DNA from: Bradyrhizobium roseum | GTDB taxonomy: Bacteria; Pseudomonadota; Alphaproteobacteria; Rhizobiales; Xanthobacteraceae | Direction of reading: 5' to 3' | Assembly: GCF_030413175.1 (NCBI RefSeq) | Contig: NZ_CP129212.1 | Location: 5,928,450-5,992,449, forward strand | Length of the DNA: 64,000 bases | Shown here: in pieces, positions 48,087 to 57,630 of the stretch | Layout of the letters: each line of letters opens with the position of its first letter | How positions within the stretch are numbered: position 1 is the first letter of the stretch | The notes under the pieces: generated by a model | The model's input: the letters and a program-made list of their open reading frames with translations, nothing else | Told to the model about the DNA's origin: nothing | Databases searched by the model: none | Translations under genes and position numbers: made by a program

Positions 48087-49406
48087 TCAGAAGCCCTCGC
48101 GAAGCCATCGTCCGACCTTTCCGAAATAGCCGTCAGTCCCTGTCCTGAGCTGCCGCGTATGCCGCGGTTCGACGTGTTCCAGGTGAGCGTATTGCGGGTA
48201 GACCAACAGACCGGTCGGCACCGAAAACGAGGCGCTCTTGGCCTCGCTGGGCAGCCGGCCGAAGCCGAGCGGACGGCCGATCCTGACCGGGCGGTTGAGA
48301 ATGCGGGCGGCAAGCTCGACCGTGCCGGTCAGCTGGGAGGCCCCGCCGCTCAAGACGACCCGCGCCCGCGGCTCTGCCGCAAATGGGGAATCCGCGAGCC
48401 GGTCCCGGACCATTTCAAAAATCTCCTCGGCGCGATGCCGAACGATGTTCGCGATCGTGGCGCGTGAGACGATCTGCGGAGCATCGTGCTCCTCCCCTGC
48501 GGTCGGAACAGACATCAGCTCGCGCGCGTCAGACCCGCCGGTCAACACGGTCCCGTATAAAGTCTTGATTCGCTCGGCATCTGCAATGCATGCGCCGACG
48601 CCGCGTGCAAGATCCATCGTCACGTGCTGCCCGCCGAGCGCGAAACCGCTGGCATGAACGAAGCGGCCGGCTGAATAGGTCGCGATCGTGGTGGAACCCG
48701 CGCCCATTTCGACCACGGCGGCGCCGAGATCGGCCTCATCGTCGGTCAGCACGGCCAGGCCTGCGACATAAGGACTCGCCGCCATGGCCTCGACGTTGAG
48801 GTGGCAGCGCTCGACCACAAGCATCAGGTTGCGGGCAACGGTGGCATCCGCGGTCACCACGTTCATGTCGACCCCAAATTGCCGGGCCACCATGCCCCGG
48901 GGGTCGCGGATGCCCTTGACGCCGTCCAGCGCGTAGCCGACCGGCAGGGTGTGGAGCACGGTGCGGCCCTCGCCGGTGGCGTGGCGCATGCCGGCGGAGG
49001 TCACCCGGGTGACGTCATCGGCGGTCACCGCCCCGCCCCTGATATCGGCGGCGGCCTCGACCAGCTGGCCCTGAAGCCTGCCGCCGGAAACCGACAATAA
49101 TACTGACTCGACGCGGACCTTGGCCATGCGCTCGGCCAGCGCCACAGCCTGGCGCACCGCCTGCTCGCATTCGGCGAGGTCGACAACGGCGCCGGCCTTG
49201 ACGCCGCGCGACTGGATCTGGCTGTAGCCGATCAACTCGACGGCATGGGTACGACCGCGCAGCGCATCGCTCGGCGGCGACGGCTTCAGCCGCGCGATCA
49301 TGCAGGCGATCTTGCTGGTGCCGATATCGAGCGACGCGACCAGCGCCGTGCGCTTGTGGTCGACGGGCCGGGTCTTCGGGGTCTGGTTGCGATCAAGCCC
49401 GCTCAT
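48087..49406 (-). CDS. ftsA: Cell division protein FtsA
   Basis: A 439-aa actin-like protein that tethers FtsZ to the membrane. ATP-binding motifs SLDIGTSKIACMIARL, LGAAVVEMGAGSTTIATYS and VVLSGGASQLTGTVELA are present, and the C-terminal amphipathic helix (KVGRWLREGF) is the membrane anchor. Its start overlaps the ftsQ stop (ATGA), giving translational coupling. Confidence 0.95.
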   Translation of the reverse strand: MSGLDRNQTPKTRPVDHKRTALVASLDIGTSKIACMIARLKPSPPSDALRGRTHAVELIGYSQIQSRGVKAGAVVDLAECEQAVRQAVALAERMAKVRVESVLLSVSGGRLQGQLVEAAADIRGGAVTADDVTRVTSAGMRHATGEGRTVLHTLPVGYALDGVKGIRDPRGMVARQFGVDMNVVTADATVARNLMLVVERCHLNVEAMAASPYVAGLAVLTDDEADLGAAVVEMGAGSTTIATYSAGRFVHASGFALGGQHVTMDLARGVGACIADAERIKTLYGTVLTGGSDARELMSVPTAGEEHDAPQIVSRATIANIVRHRAEEIFEMVRDRLADSPFAAEPRARVVLSGGASQLTGTVELAARILNRPVRIGRPLGFGRLPSEAKSASFSVPTGLLVYPQYAHLEHVEPRHTRQLRTGTDGYFGKVGRWLREGF

Positions 49407-50392
49407 GCCGAATCACCCGGCTTCTTCTTGGGCTTCTTGTCCTTGAACAGTTCTTCGCGGGCCTTGGCCGCGTCTTCCGACAATTGTACCGTGAGACGGT
49501 CCGGCAGGCGCATGTCGACCGCGACGATGTCGCGCGAGAACAGCCGGTCCTCCTTGTCGAGCTTGCTCAGCAAGGCCAGCGCATTGCCGACGTTATTCTC
49601 CGGCAGGCGAATGTCGAGGCCGTCGTTCAACCGCAAATTCCAGCGCCGCTCGCCGACCAGGATCGCCGCCTTGGTCACGGCGCGTACCTGCGGGTAGCGG
49701 TCCAGAAGGGCGATGAAGTCGCGGGCCCTGCTGTCGGCGCCCTTGCCCACCACCAGCGGCAAAGTCACGAAGCGGCGCGACACGTAGGGTTCCAGTACCG
49801 CGCCGTCTTCCGAGATCACGGACAGCCTTCCGTCCTGCTGCCACAGCGCGAACGCGGTGCGCTCGACGATGTCGATGCGCAACTGACCGGGATAGAGCTT
49901 CAGGATCGTCGCGTCCGCAATCCAGGGATTGGCCTTGAGCTTGTCGCGCACCGAGGCGGCGTCGAGGAACAACAGCGAGGAGCGGCCATTGACGCCGCCG
50001 ATCGCGAGCACCTCGTCCTGGCTCACATGCTTGCGGCCGCTGATGGCAACCTCAGTGATGCGGAAGCCGGCCGAATTGGCCAGCGCATTGCGGGTATCGC
50101 TCAGCCCCGCCAGGAAGTCGTCGACATGGCCGCCCTTGACGATGCCGAGGCCGGTGCTGCCGAGCAGCATCAGCGCGGTCAGCGCGACGCCCGCGCGATT
50201 CGGAAGATAGGTTTCGACCAGACGGACCAGGCGATTCGGCCGCGCGCGATCGTTCACGGGCCGAGCAGGGACGCTGGCGCGACGGCTCAGCCACTCGCGC
50301 AGCAGCACGACCGCTCCAATAGCGGCCGCTTTCAGGTCAGCCTGGGGCCCCCGCGATCTCACCGACCGGTTGGGGCATCCTGCACGATCCAT
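49403..50392 (-). CDS. ftsQ: Cell division protein FtsQ
   Basis: A 329-aa bitopic protein linking the early and late divisome. The cytosolic N-terminus of about 75 residues precedes one helix (AGVALTALMLLGSTGLGIVKG). Then come a POTRA domain (FRITEVAISGRKHVSQDEVL) and a beta domain (WIADATILKLYPGQLRIDI). The C-terminus is Lys-rich (KDKKPKKKPG). I start at ATG 50392; the frame is open to 50524 without support. Confidence 0.9.
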   Translation of the reverse strand: MDRAGCPNRSVRSRGPQADLKAAAIGAVVLLREWLSRRASVPARPVNDRARPNRLVRLVETYLPNRAGVALTALMLLGSTGLGIVKGGHVDDFLAGLSDTRNALANSAGFRITEVAISGRKHVSQDEVLAIGGVNGRSSLLFLDAASVRDKLKANPWIADATILKLYPGQLRIDIVERTAFALWQQDGRLSVISEDGAVLEPYVSRRFVTLPLVVGKGADSRARDFIALLDRYPQVRAVTKAAILVGERRWNLRLNDGLDIRLPENNVGNALALLSKLDKEDRLFSRDIVAVDMRLPDRLTVQLSEDAAKAREELFKDKKPKKKPGDSA

Positions 50393-50699
50393 TGCACGAG
50401 CCTGTCCAAGTGTTGTTCCCGCAAGCGTTTTTGCGGATTCCGGGCTCTTGTGGTGCCTCGGTCTTGCCGGGCCCGGTGCTGATCGGAAGTCGGAACAGCG
50501 CACGCCCCGGCAGCCAAACGCCACGCGCGCCGCCAGCGTTAACCTTCGGACTTACTGGTAAACAAAGTGTAAAATCGGGGGGGCACCCACACGATTTGAT
50601 ACGTCTTTTGAGTGATTTGCCGGTCAACTGTTAGGATTTTGAAACAATTTTCGTGGTCGGGCCGAGGTTCCCCGGTTAACGGGCCCGGGCGGTGACCGG
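50393..50699. other. Intergenic stretch between ddl and ftsQ
   Basis: 307 bp where most dcw clusters have almost none. It has a run of G (50577-50583), is AT-richer near 50560-50650, and includes two GTTAACC-like words. It probably holds a dedicated ftsQAZ promoter. No gene or clear terminator seen. Confidence 0.5.
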
Positions 50700-51692
50700 T
50701 CAGACCCGCGCCCGGCTCCGCCGTTCGGCCAGCACGATCTGGTCGCGCAGAAAATCGGGAAATTCGATTCCCTGGGCCTGCAGCGCCTTCGGGTAGAGCG
50801 ATGCCGCGGTCAGGCCGGGCAGTGTGTTGGTTTCCAGGTAGACCAGCCCCTTCGGCGAGACGATGAAGTCGGTCCGGGAATAGCCGCTGCAGGACAATGC
50901 CCGGTGTGCCCGCATCGCCTGGTCCTGCAGTTGCGCCGTGACTTCAGGCGTAAAGCGCCCCGGGCAGATCTCCTGGGTCGATTTGAGCAAATATTTGGCC
51001 GCGTAGTCGAAGGTGCCCTCGCCCGGCACGATCTCGATCGGTGGCAGCGATATCAACGTGCCGTCCGGCTGCTCCAGTACCCCGCAGGTCGCTTCGCCGC
51101 CGGCAACGAACGGCTCGATCAGATAGTCTTCGGTCCTGGCGGCGTTGCGGACAGCAACGAGGTCCTGTTTCGCGTTGACGAAGATCAGGCCATAGCTCGA
51201 ACCGTCCCGCGCCGGCTTGGCGATCAACTTGCCGTATTCGGCAAACGCCGCGTCGAGGTTTTCCAGGGCCACGCCTGCCGGGACCGTCACGCCCGCGATC
51301 TCCGCAAAGCGTTTCGCCGCCGCCTTGTCGAAGGCGAGGTTCGACGACGCCGAGCCGGAGCCGGTAAAAGGAATGCCGCGCAGTTCGCACATCGCCTGCA
51401 ATTCGCCATTCTCGGCCCGGCCGCCATGCAGGCCGAGCACCAGCACGCGATCTTCGGCCTTTGCCTTGTCGAGCGCGGCTTCGAGCGGCAGGCCGCGGTT
51501 GCCGGGTTCGAATTCATCCTCGAACGGCCGCGAATGTTCGATCAGCTTTTGCGATGCGACCTCATGCACGGTATCGGCGACGTCCCAAAACCAGAGGTCG
51601 GCTTCCGGCAAGGCGCGATGCAGCGCCTGTGCACTTCCGACCGAGACCAGCCGCTCTTTATTAGTGCCGCCGAAGAGAATGGTGGTCCGCAT
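50700..51692 (-). CDS. ddl: D-alanine--D-alanine ligase
   Basis: A 330-aa ATP-grasp enzyme making D-Ala-D-Ala for the peptidoglycan stem. It has ILFGGTNKERLVSVGSAQAL at the start, GLHGGRAENGELQAMCELRGIP, the ATP loop KPARDGSSYG and the catalytic SGYSRTDFIVSPKGLVYLE followed by NTLPGLTAASLYP. The N-terminal substrate loop is somewhat unusual (GGTNKERLVS against the common GGxSxEREVS). The ATG overlaps the murB stop by one base (TGATG). Confidence 0.92.
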   Translation of the reverse strand: MRTTILFGGTNKERLVSVGSAQALHRALPEADLWFWDVADTVHEVASQKLIEHSRPFEDEFEPGNRGLPLEAALDKAKAEDRVLVLGLHGGRAENGELQAMCELRGIPFTGSGSASSNLAFDKAAAKRFAEIAGVTVPAGVALENLDAAFAEYGKLIAKPARDGSSYGLIFVNAKQDLVAVRNAARTEDYLIEPFVAGGEATCGVLEQPDGTLISLPPIEIVPGEGTFDYAAKYLLKSTQEICPGRFTPEVTAQLQDQAMRAHRALSCSGYSRTDFIVSPKGLVYLETNTLPGLTAASLYPKALQAQGIEFPDFLRDQIVLAERRSRARV

Positions 51693-52615
51693 CAGCCTTG
51701 CCCGATTCCGATCCGCTTGATTTCCCAATGTAGCTCGATTCCAGAATTCGCTTTAACCCGCTCGCGCACGGTTTCACCCAGCGTTTCAATATCATGGCCG
51801 GTGGCGTTGCCGGTGTTGATGAGGAAATTGCAGTGCATTTCCGAGACCTGGGCGCCACCCACGCGCAAGCCCCGGCAGCCGGCGGCGTCGATCAGTTTCC
51901 AGGCGCTGTGACCGGGCGGATTCTTGAAGGTCGACCCGCCAGTCTTTTCGCGTATCGGCTGAGCCGTTTCGCGGTGGCTCTGCACCTCGTGCATCCGCGC
52001 GCGAATGACGTCGGCGTCGGTGATCTGCCCGCGAAACCGCGCCGAGGTAAAAATGATCGAGGGGTCGACGCCGCTGTTGCGGTAAACGAACTTCATGTCG
52101 GCATTGCCGAAGACATGCCGCGTGCCGTCCCGGCCGATGCCGGTGGCCTCGACCAGCACATCCTTGGTCTCGCCGCCATTGGCGCCGGCGTTCATCCGCA
52201 GCGCGCCGCCGATGGTGCCGGGAATGCCGAAGAAGAATTCCATCCCGCCGATGCCGGCCGCAGCCGCGGTCTCGGCCACGCGCTTGTCGAGCGCGGCCGC
52301 GCCGGCGCTGACGGTATCGCCTGACGCCGACGTCTCGCCGAACGCCCGCGGTGACAGGCGGATCACCACGCCCTCCATGCCGCCGTCGCGCACGATCAGA
52401 TTGGAGCCGACGCCGACGACGTAGACCGGCAATTGCTTACCAAGATGCTTGAGGAAATACGCAAGATCATCCTCGTCCGCCGGCGTAAACAGCACCTGCG
52501 CCGGCCCGCCGACGCGAAACCATGTCAGCTCCGCCAGCGACTGGTTCGCCAGCAGCCGTCCGCGCAGCTCCGGCATGGCGGCCTTGAGGTCAGGCGTGAT
52601 GTCGGGAAAGGTCAC
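51692..52615 (-). CDS. murB: UDP-N-acetylenolpyruvoylglucosamine reductase MurB
   Basis: A 307-aa FAD enzyme reducing the enolpyruvyl group to give UDP-MurNAc. FAD-binding motifs: [27 protein letters not shown] and [24 protein letters not shown]. The C-terminal [10 protein letters not shown] and [13 protein letters not shown] complete the active site (type I MurB). I choose the GTG at 52615, 2 nt after the murC stop; a longer frame into murC is not credible. Confidence 0.94.
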   Translation of the reverse strand: MTFPDITPDLKAAMPELRGRLLANQSLAELTWFRVGGPAQVLFTPADEDDLAYFLKHLGKQLPVYVVGVGSNLIVRDGGMEGVVIRLSPRAFGETSASGDTVSAGAAALDKRVAETAAAAGIGGMEFFFGIPGTIGGALRMNAGANGGETKDVLVEATGIGRDGTRHVFGNADMKFVYRNSGVDPSIIFTSARFRGQITDADVIRARMHEVQSHRETAQPIREKTGGSTFKNPPGHSAWKLIDAAGCRGLRVGGAQVSEMHCNFLINTGNATGHDIETLGETVRERVKANSGIELHWEIKRIGIGQG

Positions 52616-52617
52616 GG

Positions 52618-54021
52618 CTAACCCAACGCCTTCAATTCGCCCGGCAATGCGTAGGCCCATTGCGTGATGTTGCCGGCGCCGAGGCAGACGACGAGGTCAC
52701 CGGGGCCCGCGATACCGCGGACGATTTTGGCCAGTTCGTCCGCGTTAGGCAGCGGGATCACCTCGCGATGGCCATGGGCACGCAGGCCGAGCACGAAATG
52801 GTCGCGGTCGATGCCTTCGATCGGCGCTTCACCGGCCGGATAAACCTCGGCGACCACAACGGAGTCGGCATCGTTGAAACAAGTGCAGAATTCCTCGAAC
52901 AGCGATTGCAGCCGGGTGTAACGATGCGGCTGCACCACGGCGACGACCTTGCCGTTGGTGGACTCACGCGCTGCTTTAAGAACGGCCGCGATCTCGACCG
53001 GGTGGTGACCATAATCGTCGATCACGGTGACGCCGTTCCACTCGCCGGTCCGGGTGAAGCGCCGCTTGACGCCGCCGAACCCCGCGATCGCCTTTCGGAT
53101 CGCTTCGTCGGACATGCCGAGCTCATGCGCCACGGCGATCGCCGCCGTCGCGTTCGAGGCATTGTGCCGCCCGGGCATCGGCAGCATGAGGTCCGATATC
53201 TCGTGGGTCGCATCGGTCTTGCGGTTACGGAACACCACCTTGAATTTCGAGCCGCCGCCGCTTGGCGTCAGGTCAACCAGCCGCACATCGGCTTGGGGGT
53301 TTTCACCATAGGTGATGATGCGGCGATCCTCGATCCTGCCGACCAGGCTCTGCACCACGGGATGATCGGTACACATCACAGCAAAGCCATAGAACGGCAC
53401 GTTCTCGACGAAATTGCGGAACGCCTCCTGGATCGCCTCGAACGTCTTGAAGTGATCGAGATGCTCGGGGTCGATATTGGTGACGATCACGACATCGGAG
53501 GGCAGCTTGAGGAAGGTGCCGTCGCTCTCATCGGCTTCCACGACCATCCAGTCGCCGGCGCCGAGCCGCGCATTGGAGCCGTAGGCGTTGATGATGCCGC
53601 CGTTGATGACGGTCGGATCGATGCCGCCGGCATCGAGCAGCGTCGCCACCATCGTGGTCGTCGTGGTCTTGCCATGGGTGCCGGCAATCGCGACGCAGCT
53701 TTTCAGCCGCATCAGTTCGGCCAGCATTTCGGCGCGGCGCACCACCGGGATGCGCTGGGCGCGCGCCGCCATCAGTTCCGGATTGTCGCGCTTGATCGCC
53801 GTCGAGACCACGACGACGTCGGCGCCGTCGACATTCTCGGCCTTGTGGCCGACCGAAACCTTGACGCCCTTGTCGCGCAGCCGCGCGACGTTGCCGCTTT
53901 CGGAGGCGTCCGAGCCCTGCACGGTATAGCCGAGATTGACCAGCACCTCGGCGATACCGCTCATGCCGATGCCGCCGATCCCGACGAAGTGAATGGGTCC
54001 GATCTCGCGCGGCAGTCTCAT
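52618..54021 (-). CDS. murC: UDP-N-acetylmuramate--L-alanine ligase MurC
   Basis: A 467-aa Mur ligase adding L-Ala. It has [18 protein letters not shown] at the N-terminus, the P-loop [29 protein letters not shown], the His motif [10 protein letters not shown] and [17 protein letters not shown]. The start is ATG 54021 (MRLPREIG), with AAGGA 8 nt upstream; ATG 54042 is an alternative. Confidence 0.95.
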   Translation of the reverse strand: MRLPREIGPIHFVGIGGIGMSGIAEVLVNLGYTVQGSDASESGNVARLRDKGVKVSVGHKAENVDGADVVVVSTAIKRDNPELMAARAQRIPVVRRAEMLAELMRLKSCVAIAGTHGKTTTTTMVATLLDAGGIDPTVINGGIINAYGSNARLGAGDWMVVEADESDGTFLKLPSDVVIVTNIDPEHLDHFKTFEAIQEAFRNFVENVPFYGFAVMCTDHPVVQSLVGRIEDRRIITYGENPQADVRLVDLTPSGGGSKFKVVFRNRKTDATHEISDLMLPMPGRHNASNATAAIAVAHELGMSDEAIRKAIAGFGGVKRRFTRTGEWNGVTVIDDYGHHPVEIAAVLKAARESTNGKVVAVVQPHRYTRLQSLFEEFCTCFNDADSVVVAEVYPAGEAPIEGIDRDHFVLGLRAHGHREVIPLPNADELAKIVRGIAGPGDLVVCLGAGNITQWAYALPGELKALG

Positions 54022-54131
54022 GGATTTGTCCTTGGCCGTCATCGCCCGCCTTGTGCGCGATTGCGCACGGCAGCGGAGCAATCCAGTATTTCGCGAAGCC
54101 GAGGCTCAAATCAGGCGCCGCCGCCTACTGG

Positions 54132-54153
54132 ATGCCCCGCTTTCGCGGGGCAT
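54132..54153. repeat. Short palindrome between murG and murC
   Basis: A 9-bp perfect stem (ATGCCCCGC with GCGGGGCAT), 4-nt loop. It resembles the arms of the intergenic repeats elsewhere in the window. It lies inside the operon, in the 160-bp gap between murG and murC, and may act on mRNA stability. Confidence 0.5.
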
Positions 54154-54181
54154 GACAAGCGCTTTTTGGGCCGATAGGGCG

Positions 54182-55285
54182 TCAGATTCCGGCCACTTTT
54201 ATCACCAGATCGGCCAGCCGTTCGGCGGCGTCCAGCCGGCCGACTTTTCGGGCGGCGACCGCCATCGCGGTGAGCCGCGCCGGTTCGGCGGCGAGCGCGG
54301 AAATTTCCGCAGCCAGCCGGTCCGGCGTGAACTGCTCTTGTGGAATCCGGAGAGCCCCGTCCACCTTCGCCAGCACGCCGGCATTGGCAAACTGGTCCTG
54401 ATCGATCGCGCCGGGCAGCGGCACCAGGATCGAGGGCCGGCCGATCGCGGCGAGTTCCGCCACCGTGCCGGCGCCGGAGCGCGAGATCACGAGATGGCTG
54501 GACGCCAGCCGCGCCGGCAGATCGGTGAAGAACGGCGCGAGTTCGGCATTGATCCGGCGCCGCTCATAGATCGCGCGCACCCGCCCCATATCTTCCTTGC
54601 GCACCTGCTGAGTCAGGATCAGGCGGCTCCACAGCATCGGCTCCAGCTTTTCGATCGCGCCGGGCACGATATCGCTCATCACCCGCGCGCCCTGGCTGCC
54701 GCCGACCACCAGCAGTCGGAGCGGCCCGTTCGGTTCGGGCTGCGCAAACGGCACGGCGGCGGCGGTGAGGACCGCGGGCCGCATCGGCGTGCCGACGGTC
54801 ACCGTTTTTCCCGCGAGATCAGGATCGCGATCGAGCACGCCCGGCAGCGAGGTGGCGATGGCGTTGACGCGGCGGGAGAGAAAGCGGTTGGCGCGGCCGA
54901 GCACGGCGTTGGCATCGTGAATAATGCCGGGCACGCCGAGGAAGCGCGCCGCCATCAGCGGCGGCAGCGTCGGATAGCCGCCGAAGCCGACCACGGCGGC
55001 GGGTTTCAGCCGTCGCACCAGCCGGGCAGCCACCAGCGTACCGTGACCGAGCGTGGTGACGGTGCGCAGCAGCGCCATCAGCGAACGGCCGCGCACGGTC
55101 TCGCTCGGCACGACGTCGATATCATCAGCAGTGAACAGGCCGCTGTAGTGCAGCGCGCGGGCGTCGGTGACCAGCCGTACGCGCAGGCCGCGCCTGATCA
55201 GTTCGACGCCGAGCGCTTCGGCCGGAAACAGATGGCCGCCGGTGCCGCCGGCGGCCAGGAGAATGAGAGGCGCGTTCTTGTCCAT
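54182..55285 (-). CDS. murG: Lipid II synthase MurG
   Basis: A 367-aa peripheral-membrane glycosyltransferase (GT28) adding GlcNAc to lipid I. LLAAGGTGGHLFPAEALG is the first Gly-rich loop, with GGYPTLPPLMAA, LLVVGGSQGARVMSDIVP and the donor-site region VISRSGAGTVAELAAIGRPSI-LVPLPGAIDQDQ. Normal length. The start is ATG 55285, about 50 bp after ftsW. Confidence 0.95.
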   Translation of the reverse strand: MDKNAPLILLAAGGTGGHLFPAEALGVELIRRGLRVRLVTDARALHYSGLFTADDIDVVPSETVRGRSLMALLRTVTTLGHGTLVAARLVRRLKPAAVVGFGGYPTLPPLMAARFLGVPGIIHDANAVLGRANRFLSRRVNAIATSLPGVLDRDPDLAGKTVTVGTPMRPAVLTAAAVPFAQPEPNGPLRLLVVGGSQGARVMSDIVPGAIEKLEPMLWSRLILTQQVRKEDMGRVRAIYERRRINAELAPFFTDLPARLASSHLVISRSGAGTVAELAAIGRPSILVPLPGAIDQDQFANAGVLAKVDGALRIPQEQFTPDRLAAEISALAAEPARLTAMAVAARKVGRLDAAERLADLVIKVAGI

Positions 55286-55335
55286 GGGGCTTCAAATAGC
55301 CGACGGCGGGGCCGCCGTCACCACGGACGTTGCGG

Positions 55336-56487
55336 TCAGGCGTAGCTGCGCGACACGCCGGCCGCATTCATCGATTCCACCTCGGTGCGCGGACGCTGCC
55401 GGGTCAATGCCAGCATCATGCCGACACCATAGGCCAGCGAAATGATCGAGGAACCGCCGTAGGAGATGAAGGGCAGCGTCATGCCCTTGGCGGGGATCAG
55501 TTGCAGGTTGACCGCCATGTTGATCGCCGCCTGCACGCCGAACAGGATCGCCAGGCCGGAGGCGGCAAAGCGCGCGAACATGTCCTCGCTCGCATAGGCG
55601 CGGGTCAGCGTCCGGATCACGACGAAGGCAAATAGCGAAACCAGCGCCAGGCACAGGATGATGCCGAATTCTTCGGCGGCGACCGCGAACACGAAGTCGG
55701 TATGGCTGTCCGGCAGGCTGCGTTTGGCGATCCCCTCGCCCGGCCCGAGGCCGAACCAGCCGCCGTTCCAGAACGCTTCCATCGCCATGTCGACCTGGAA
55801 CGTGTCGCCCGAAGCCGGGTTCATGAAGCGCTTGATGCGGCCCGCGACGTGCGGCACCAGCAGGTAGGCGCCGAACAATCCGGCCGCCGCGGCGCCGGCA
55901 AGGCCGGCCACCCAGATCATCCGCATCCCTGCGATGAAGAACAGCGCGCCCCACACCATCAGGACCAGCATGGTCTGGCCGAAATCCGGCTCCATCACCA
56001 GCAGCGCCACCAGCGTCAGCAGCAGCACGATCGCCATCGACGTCGCCGGCATTTCCGGACGTTTTGTCGACTCCGCAAACAGCCATGCCGCGATGACCAC
56101 GAAGGCAGGCTTGGCGGATTCGGACGCTTGAATATTGACGCCAAGCAGCGTGATCCAGCGCCGCGAACCCTTCACTTCCGCGCCGAAGGCCAGCGTCGCC
56201 ACGATCAGGATGACACTGGCCACGAACACCAGCAGCGCAAGGCGGCGGATCTGCTTCGGCGACAGGAACGACACCCCGATCAGCACCATCAGGGAGGGCG
56301 CCAGGAACAGCACGTGCCGGCCGAAGAAATGGAAGGGATCGAGCCCGATCCGCGTCGCCACCGGCGGGCTCGCCGCCAGCGACAGGATAACGCCGCCCAG
56401 CATCAGCGCCATGATCGCGCCGAGCAGCAGCTTGTCGATGGTCCACCACCAGTCCGAAAACGGCGTGCGTTGGTCTCGGTGCAGCAT
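55336..56487 (-). CDS. ftsW: Septal peptidoglycan polymerase FtsW (SEDS family)
   Basis: A 383-aa, about ten-helix SEDS protein. Motifs: KGSRRWITLLGVNIQASE, MEPDFGQTMLV, GEGIAKRSLPDSHTDFVFAVAAEE with the conserved Asp, and MTLPFISYGGSSIISLA. It polymerises glycan strands at the septum with a class B PBP. It is separated from murD by two accessory genes and a repeat. Confidence 0.95.
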   Translation of the reverse strand: MLHRDQRTPFSDWWWTIDKLLLGAIMALMLGGVILSLAASPPVATRIGLDPFHFFGRHVLFLAPSLMVLIGVSFLSPKQIRRLALLVFVASVILIVATLAFGAEVKGSRRWITLLGVNIQASESAKPAFVVIAAWLFAESTKRPEMPATSMAIVLLLTLVALLVMEPDFGQTMLVLMVWGALFFIAGMRMIWVAGLAGAAAAGLFGAYLLVPHVAGRIKRFMNPASGDTFQVDMAMEAFWNGGWFGLGPGEGIAKRSLPDSHTDFVFAVAAEEFGIILCLALVSLFAFVVIRTLTRAYASEDMFARFAASGLAILFGVQAAINMAVNLQLIPAKGMTLPFISYGGSSIISLAYGVGMMLALTRQRPRTEVESMNAAGVSRSYA

Positions 56488-56565
56488 GGACGTCCCCGAA
56501 TACAGAGGTAACGCCCATTGGTGGCGGAGGATGGTTTACGAGGGGTTAATGGGGTGGGTAACTTT

Positions 56566-57333
56566 TCAGGTGACGGGCGCCGACGCTACCGGCGACGATC
56601 GAAGATTGGCAGGCGTGCCATGCGCGATCAGCCTGGGATACATCTCTGGGCCATGGGGTATCTTGCTGATCACCTCGCCGCCGTTCTGCCGGACAAGTGT
56701 CAGGATCGTGTAGGCCACGACATGCGCACTCGCGTCCAGATGGGCGACTGAAACAATCACACGATTCGGTATCAGGCGATAGCGATGAAAAAGGACTCCT
56801 ATCCGAAACGGATTCTGCCAACAGCTAACGGGACTGCGAAGCTGCAGGTCAACGCTCAACAAGCGACCATTGAGGAAGCCGACCGATCGCACGGAAGACC
56901 ATGGCACGGATAGCCCGGAACGACGATCGCGCAATCGATCCATGCCGATCTCCAGGACGGGGTCGCCTCGCACGGCATCCCACAAGCAGGTGAACGCCGC
57001 GCCAATGAACCCTACGCCAATGCCTATTCCAAAGACGGCCATGAATGTCAGAACAAGCACCATCGATAGCGATAAACCATCGCCCGCCCGACCAAATGCA
57101 CCCGACAGACCGAGGCCACAGAGCAGACCGGTCGAAAGAGAAATTACCCCGACAGCAAGACAGAGCAGACCTGACCAGAAGTTCTTGACCCCGTCCGGCC
57201 ACGCGATCATCGGCAATGGCACGGTGACAGGTGGAGGGATCGGATTACTCAACTGGAGTTCCCCGGGGATCACGACCGATGCCGTTGTGCTTGTGCTATC
57301 GCTCAAGGCCAGCTCCTCTTCGAAAGCTTCCAC
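56566..57333 (-). CDS. Hypothetical protein with two membrane helices, inside the dcw cluster
   Basis: A 255-aa protein, no family firmly recognised. Residues 1-45 are hydrophilic and Pro-rich. Two helices at about 50-80 and 90-118 (LLCLAVGVISLSTGLLCGLG, VLVLTFMAVFGIGIGVGFIG) precede a beta-rich cytosolic domain (PVLEIGMDRLRDRRSGLSVPW, VRSVGFLNGRLLSVDLQLR) that recalls small PH-like membrane proteins such as the STM3941 type. Codon use is less GC-biased than in the flanking mur genes. It may be an acquired gene. Confidence 0.7.
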   Translation of the reverse strand: MEAFEEELALSDSTSTTASVVIPGELQLSNPIPPPVTVPLPMIAWPDGVKNFWSGLLCLAVGVISLSTGLLCGLGLSGAFGRAGDGLSLSMVLVLTFMAVFGIGIGVGFIGAAFTCLWDAVRGDPVLEIGMDRLRDRRSGLSVPWSSVRSVGFLNGRLLSVDLQLRSPVSCWQNPFRIGVLFHRYRLIPNRVIVSVAHLDASAHVVAYTILTLVRQNGGEVISKIPHGPEMYPRLIAHGTPANLRSSPVASAPVT

Positions 57334-57488
57334 ATCGCAGCATACGGTACCGAGAATGGATGGGACGATGGCGAATGCCCATCAATTCCAGTTCAGAGAC
57401 GGCAGCTCTTCGCAGAGGGTTAACGAGATCATTACGCGATTGATCGCACGACCGCTCTGCAAACAGGCGTCATCCACGCGAAGGTGGG

Positions 57489-57602
57489 TATCCGGTAGGC
57501 CGCGGCCCCTCGATTCTCTCGCTGAGGCCTCTGGATACTGGGTCACCCGCCCGAGCCTGTCATCGGGCGGCCATTCGGCCGACCCGGTGGCGGGTGACGA
57601 CA
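57489..57602. repeat. Intergenic palindromic repeat, family shared with 39361-39483
   Basis: Contains CTGGATACTGGGTCACCCGC followed by the closing GGCGGGTGACGAC, as in the copy near 39430-39480. It fills part of the 297-bp gap between the two accessory genes; the remainder (57334-57488) shows no gene. Confidence 0.6.
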
Positions 57603-57630
57603 GCTGCGCGTAGCAGATTCAGGCCGCGAA

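Noticed and set aside
46083..48467. 794-codon plus-strand open frame opposite ftsZ and part of ftsA
   Set aside because: Antisense shadow; composition is low-complexity Arg/Gly/Asp and the minus strand encodes unmistakable FtsZ and FtsA.
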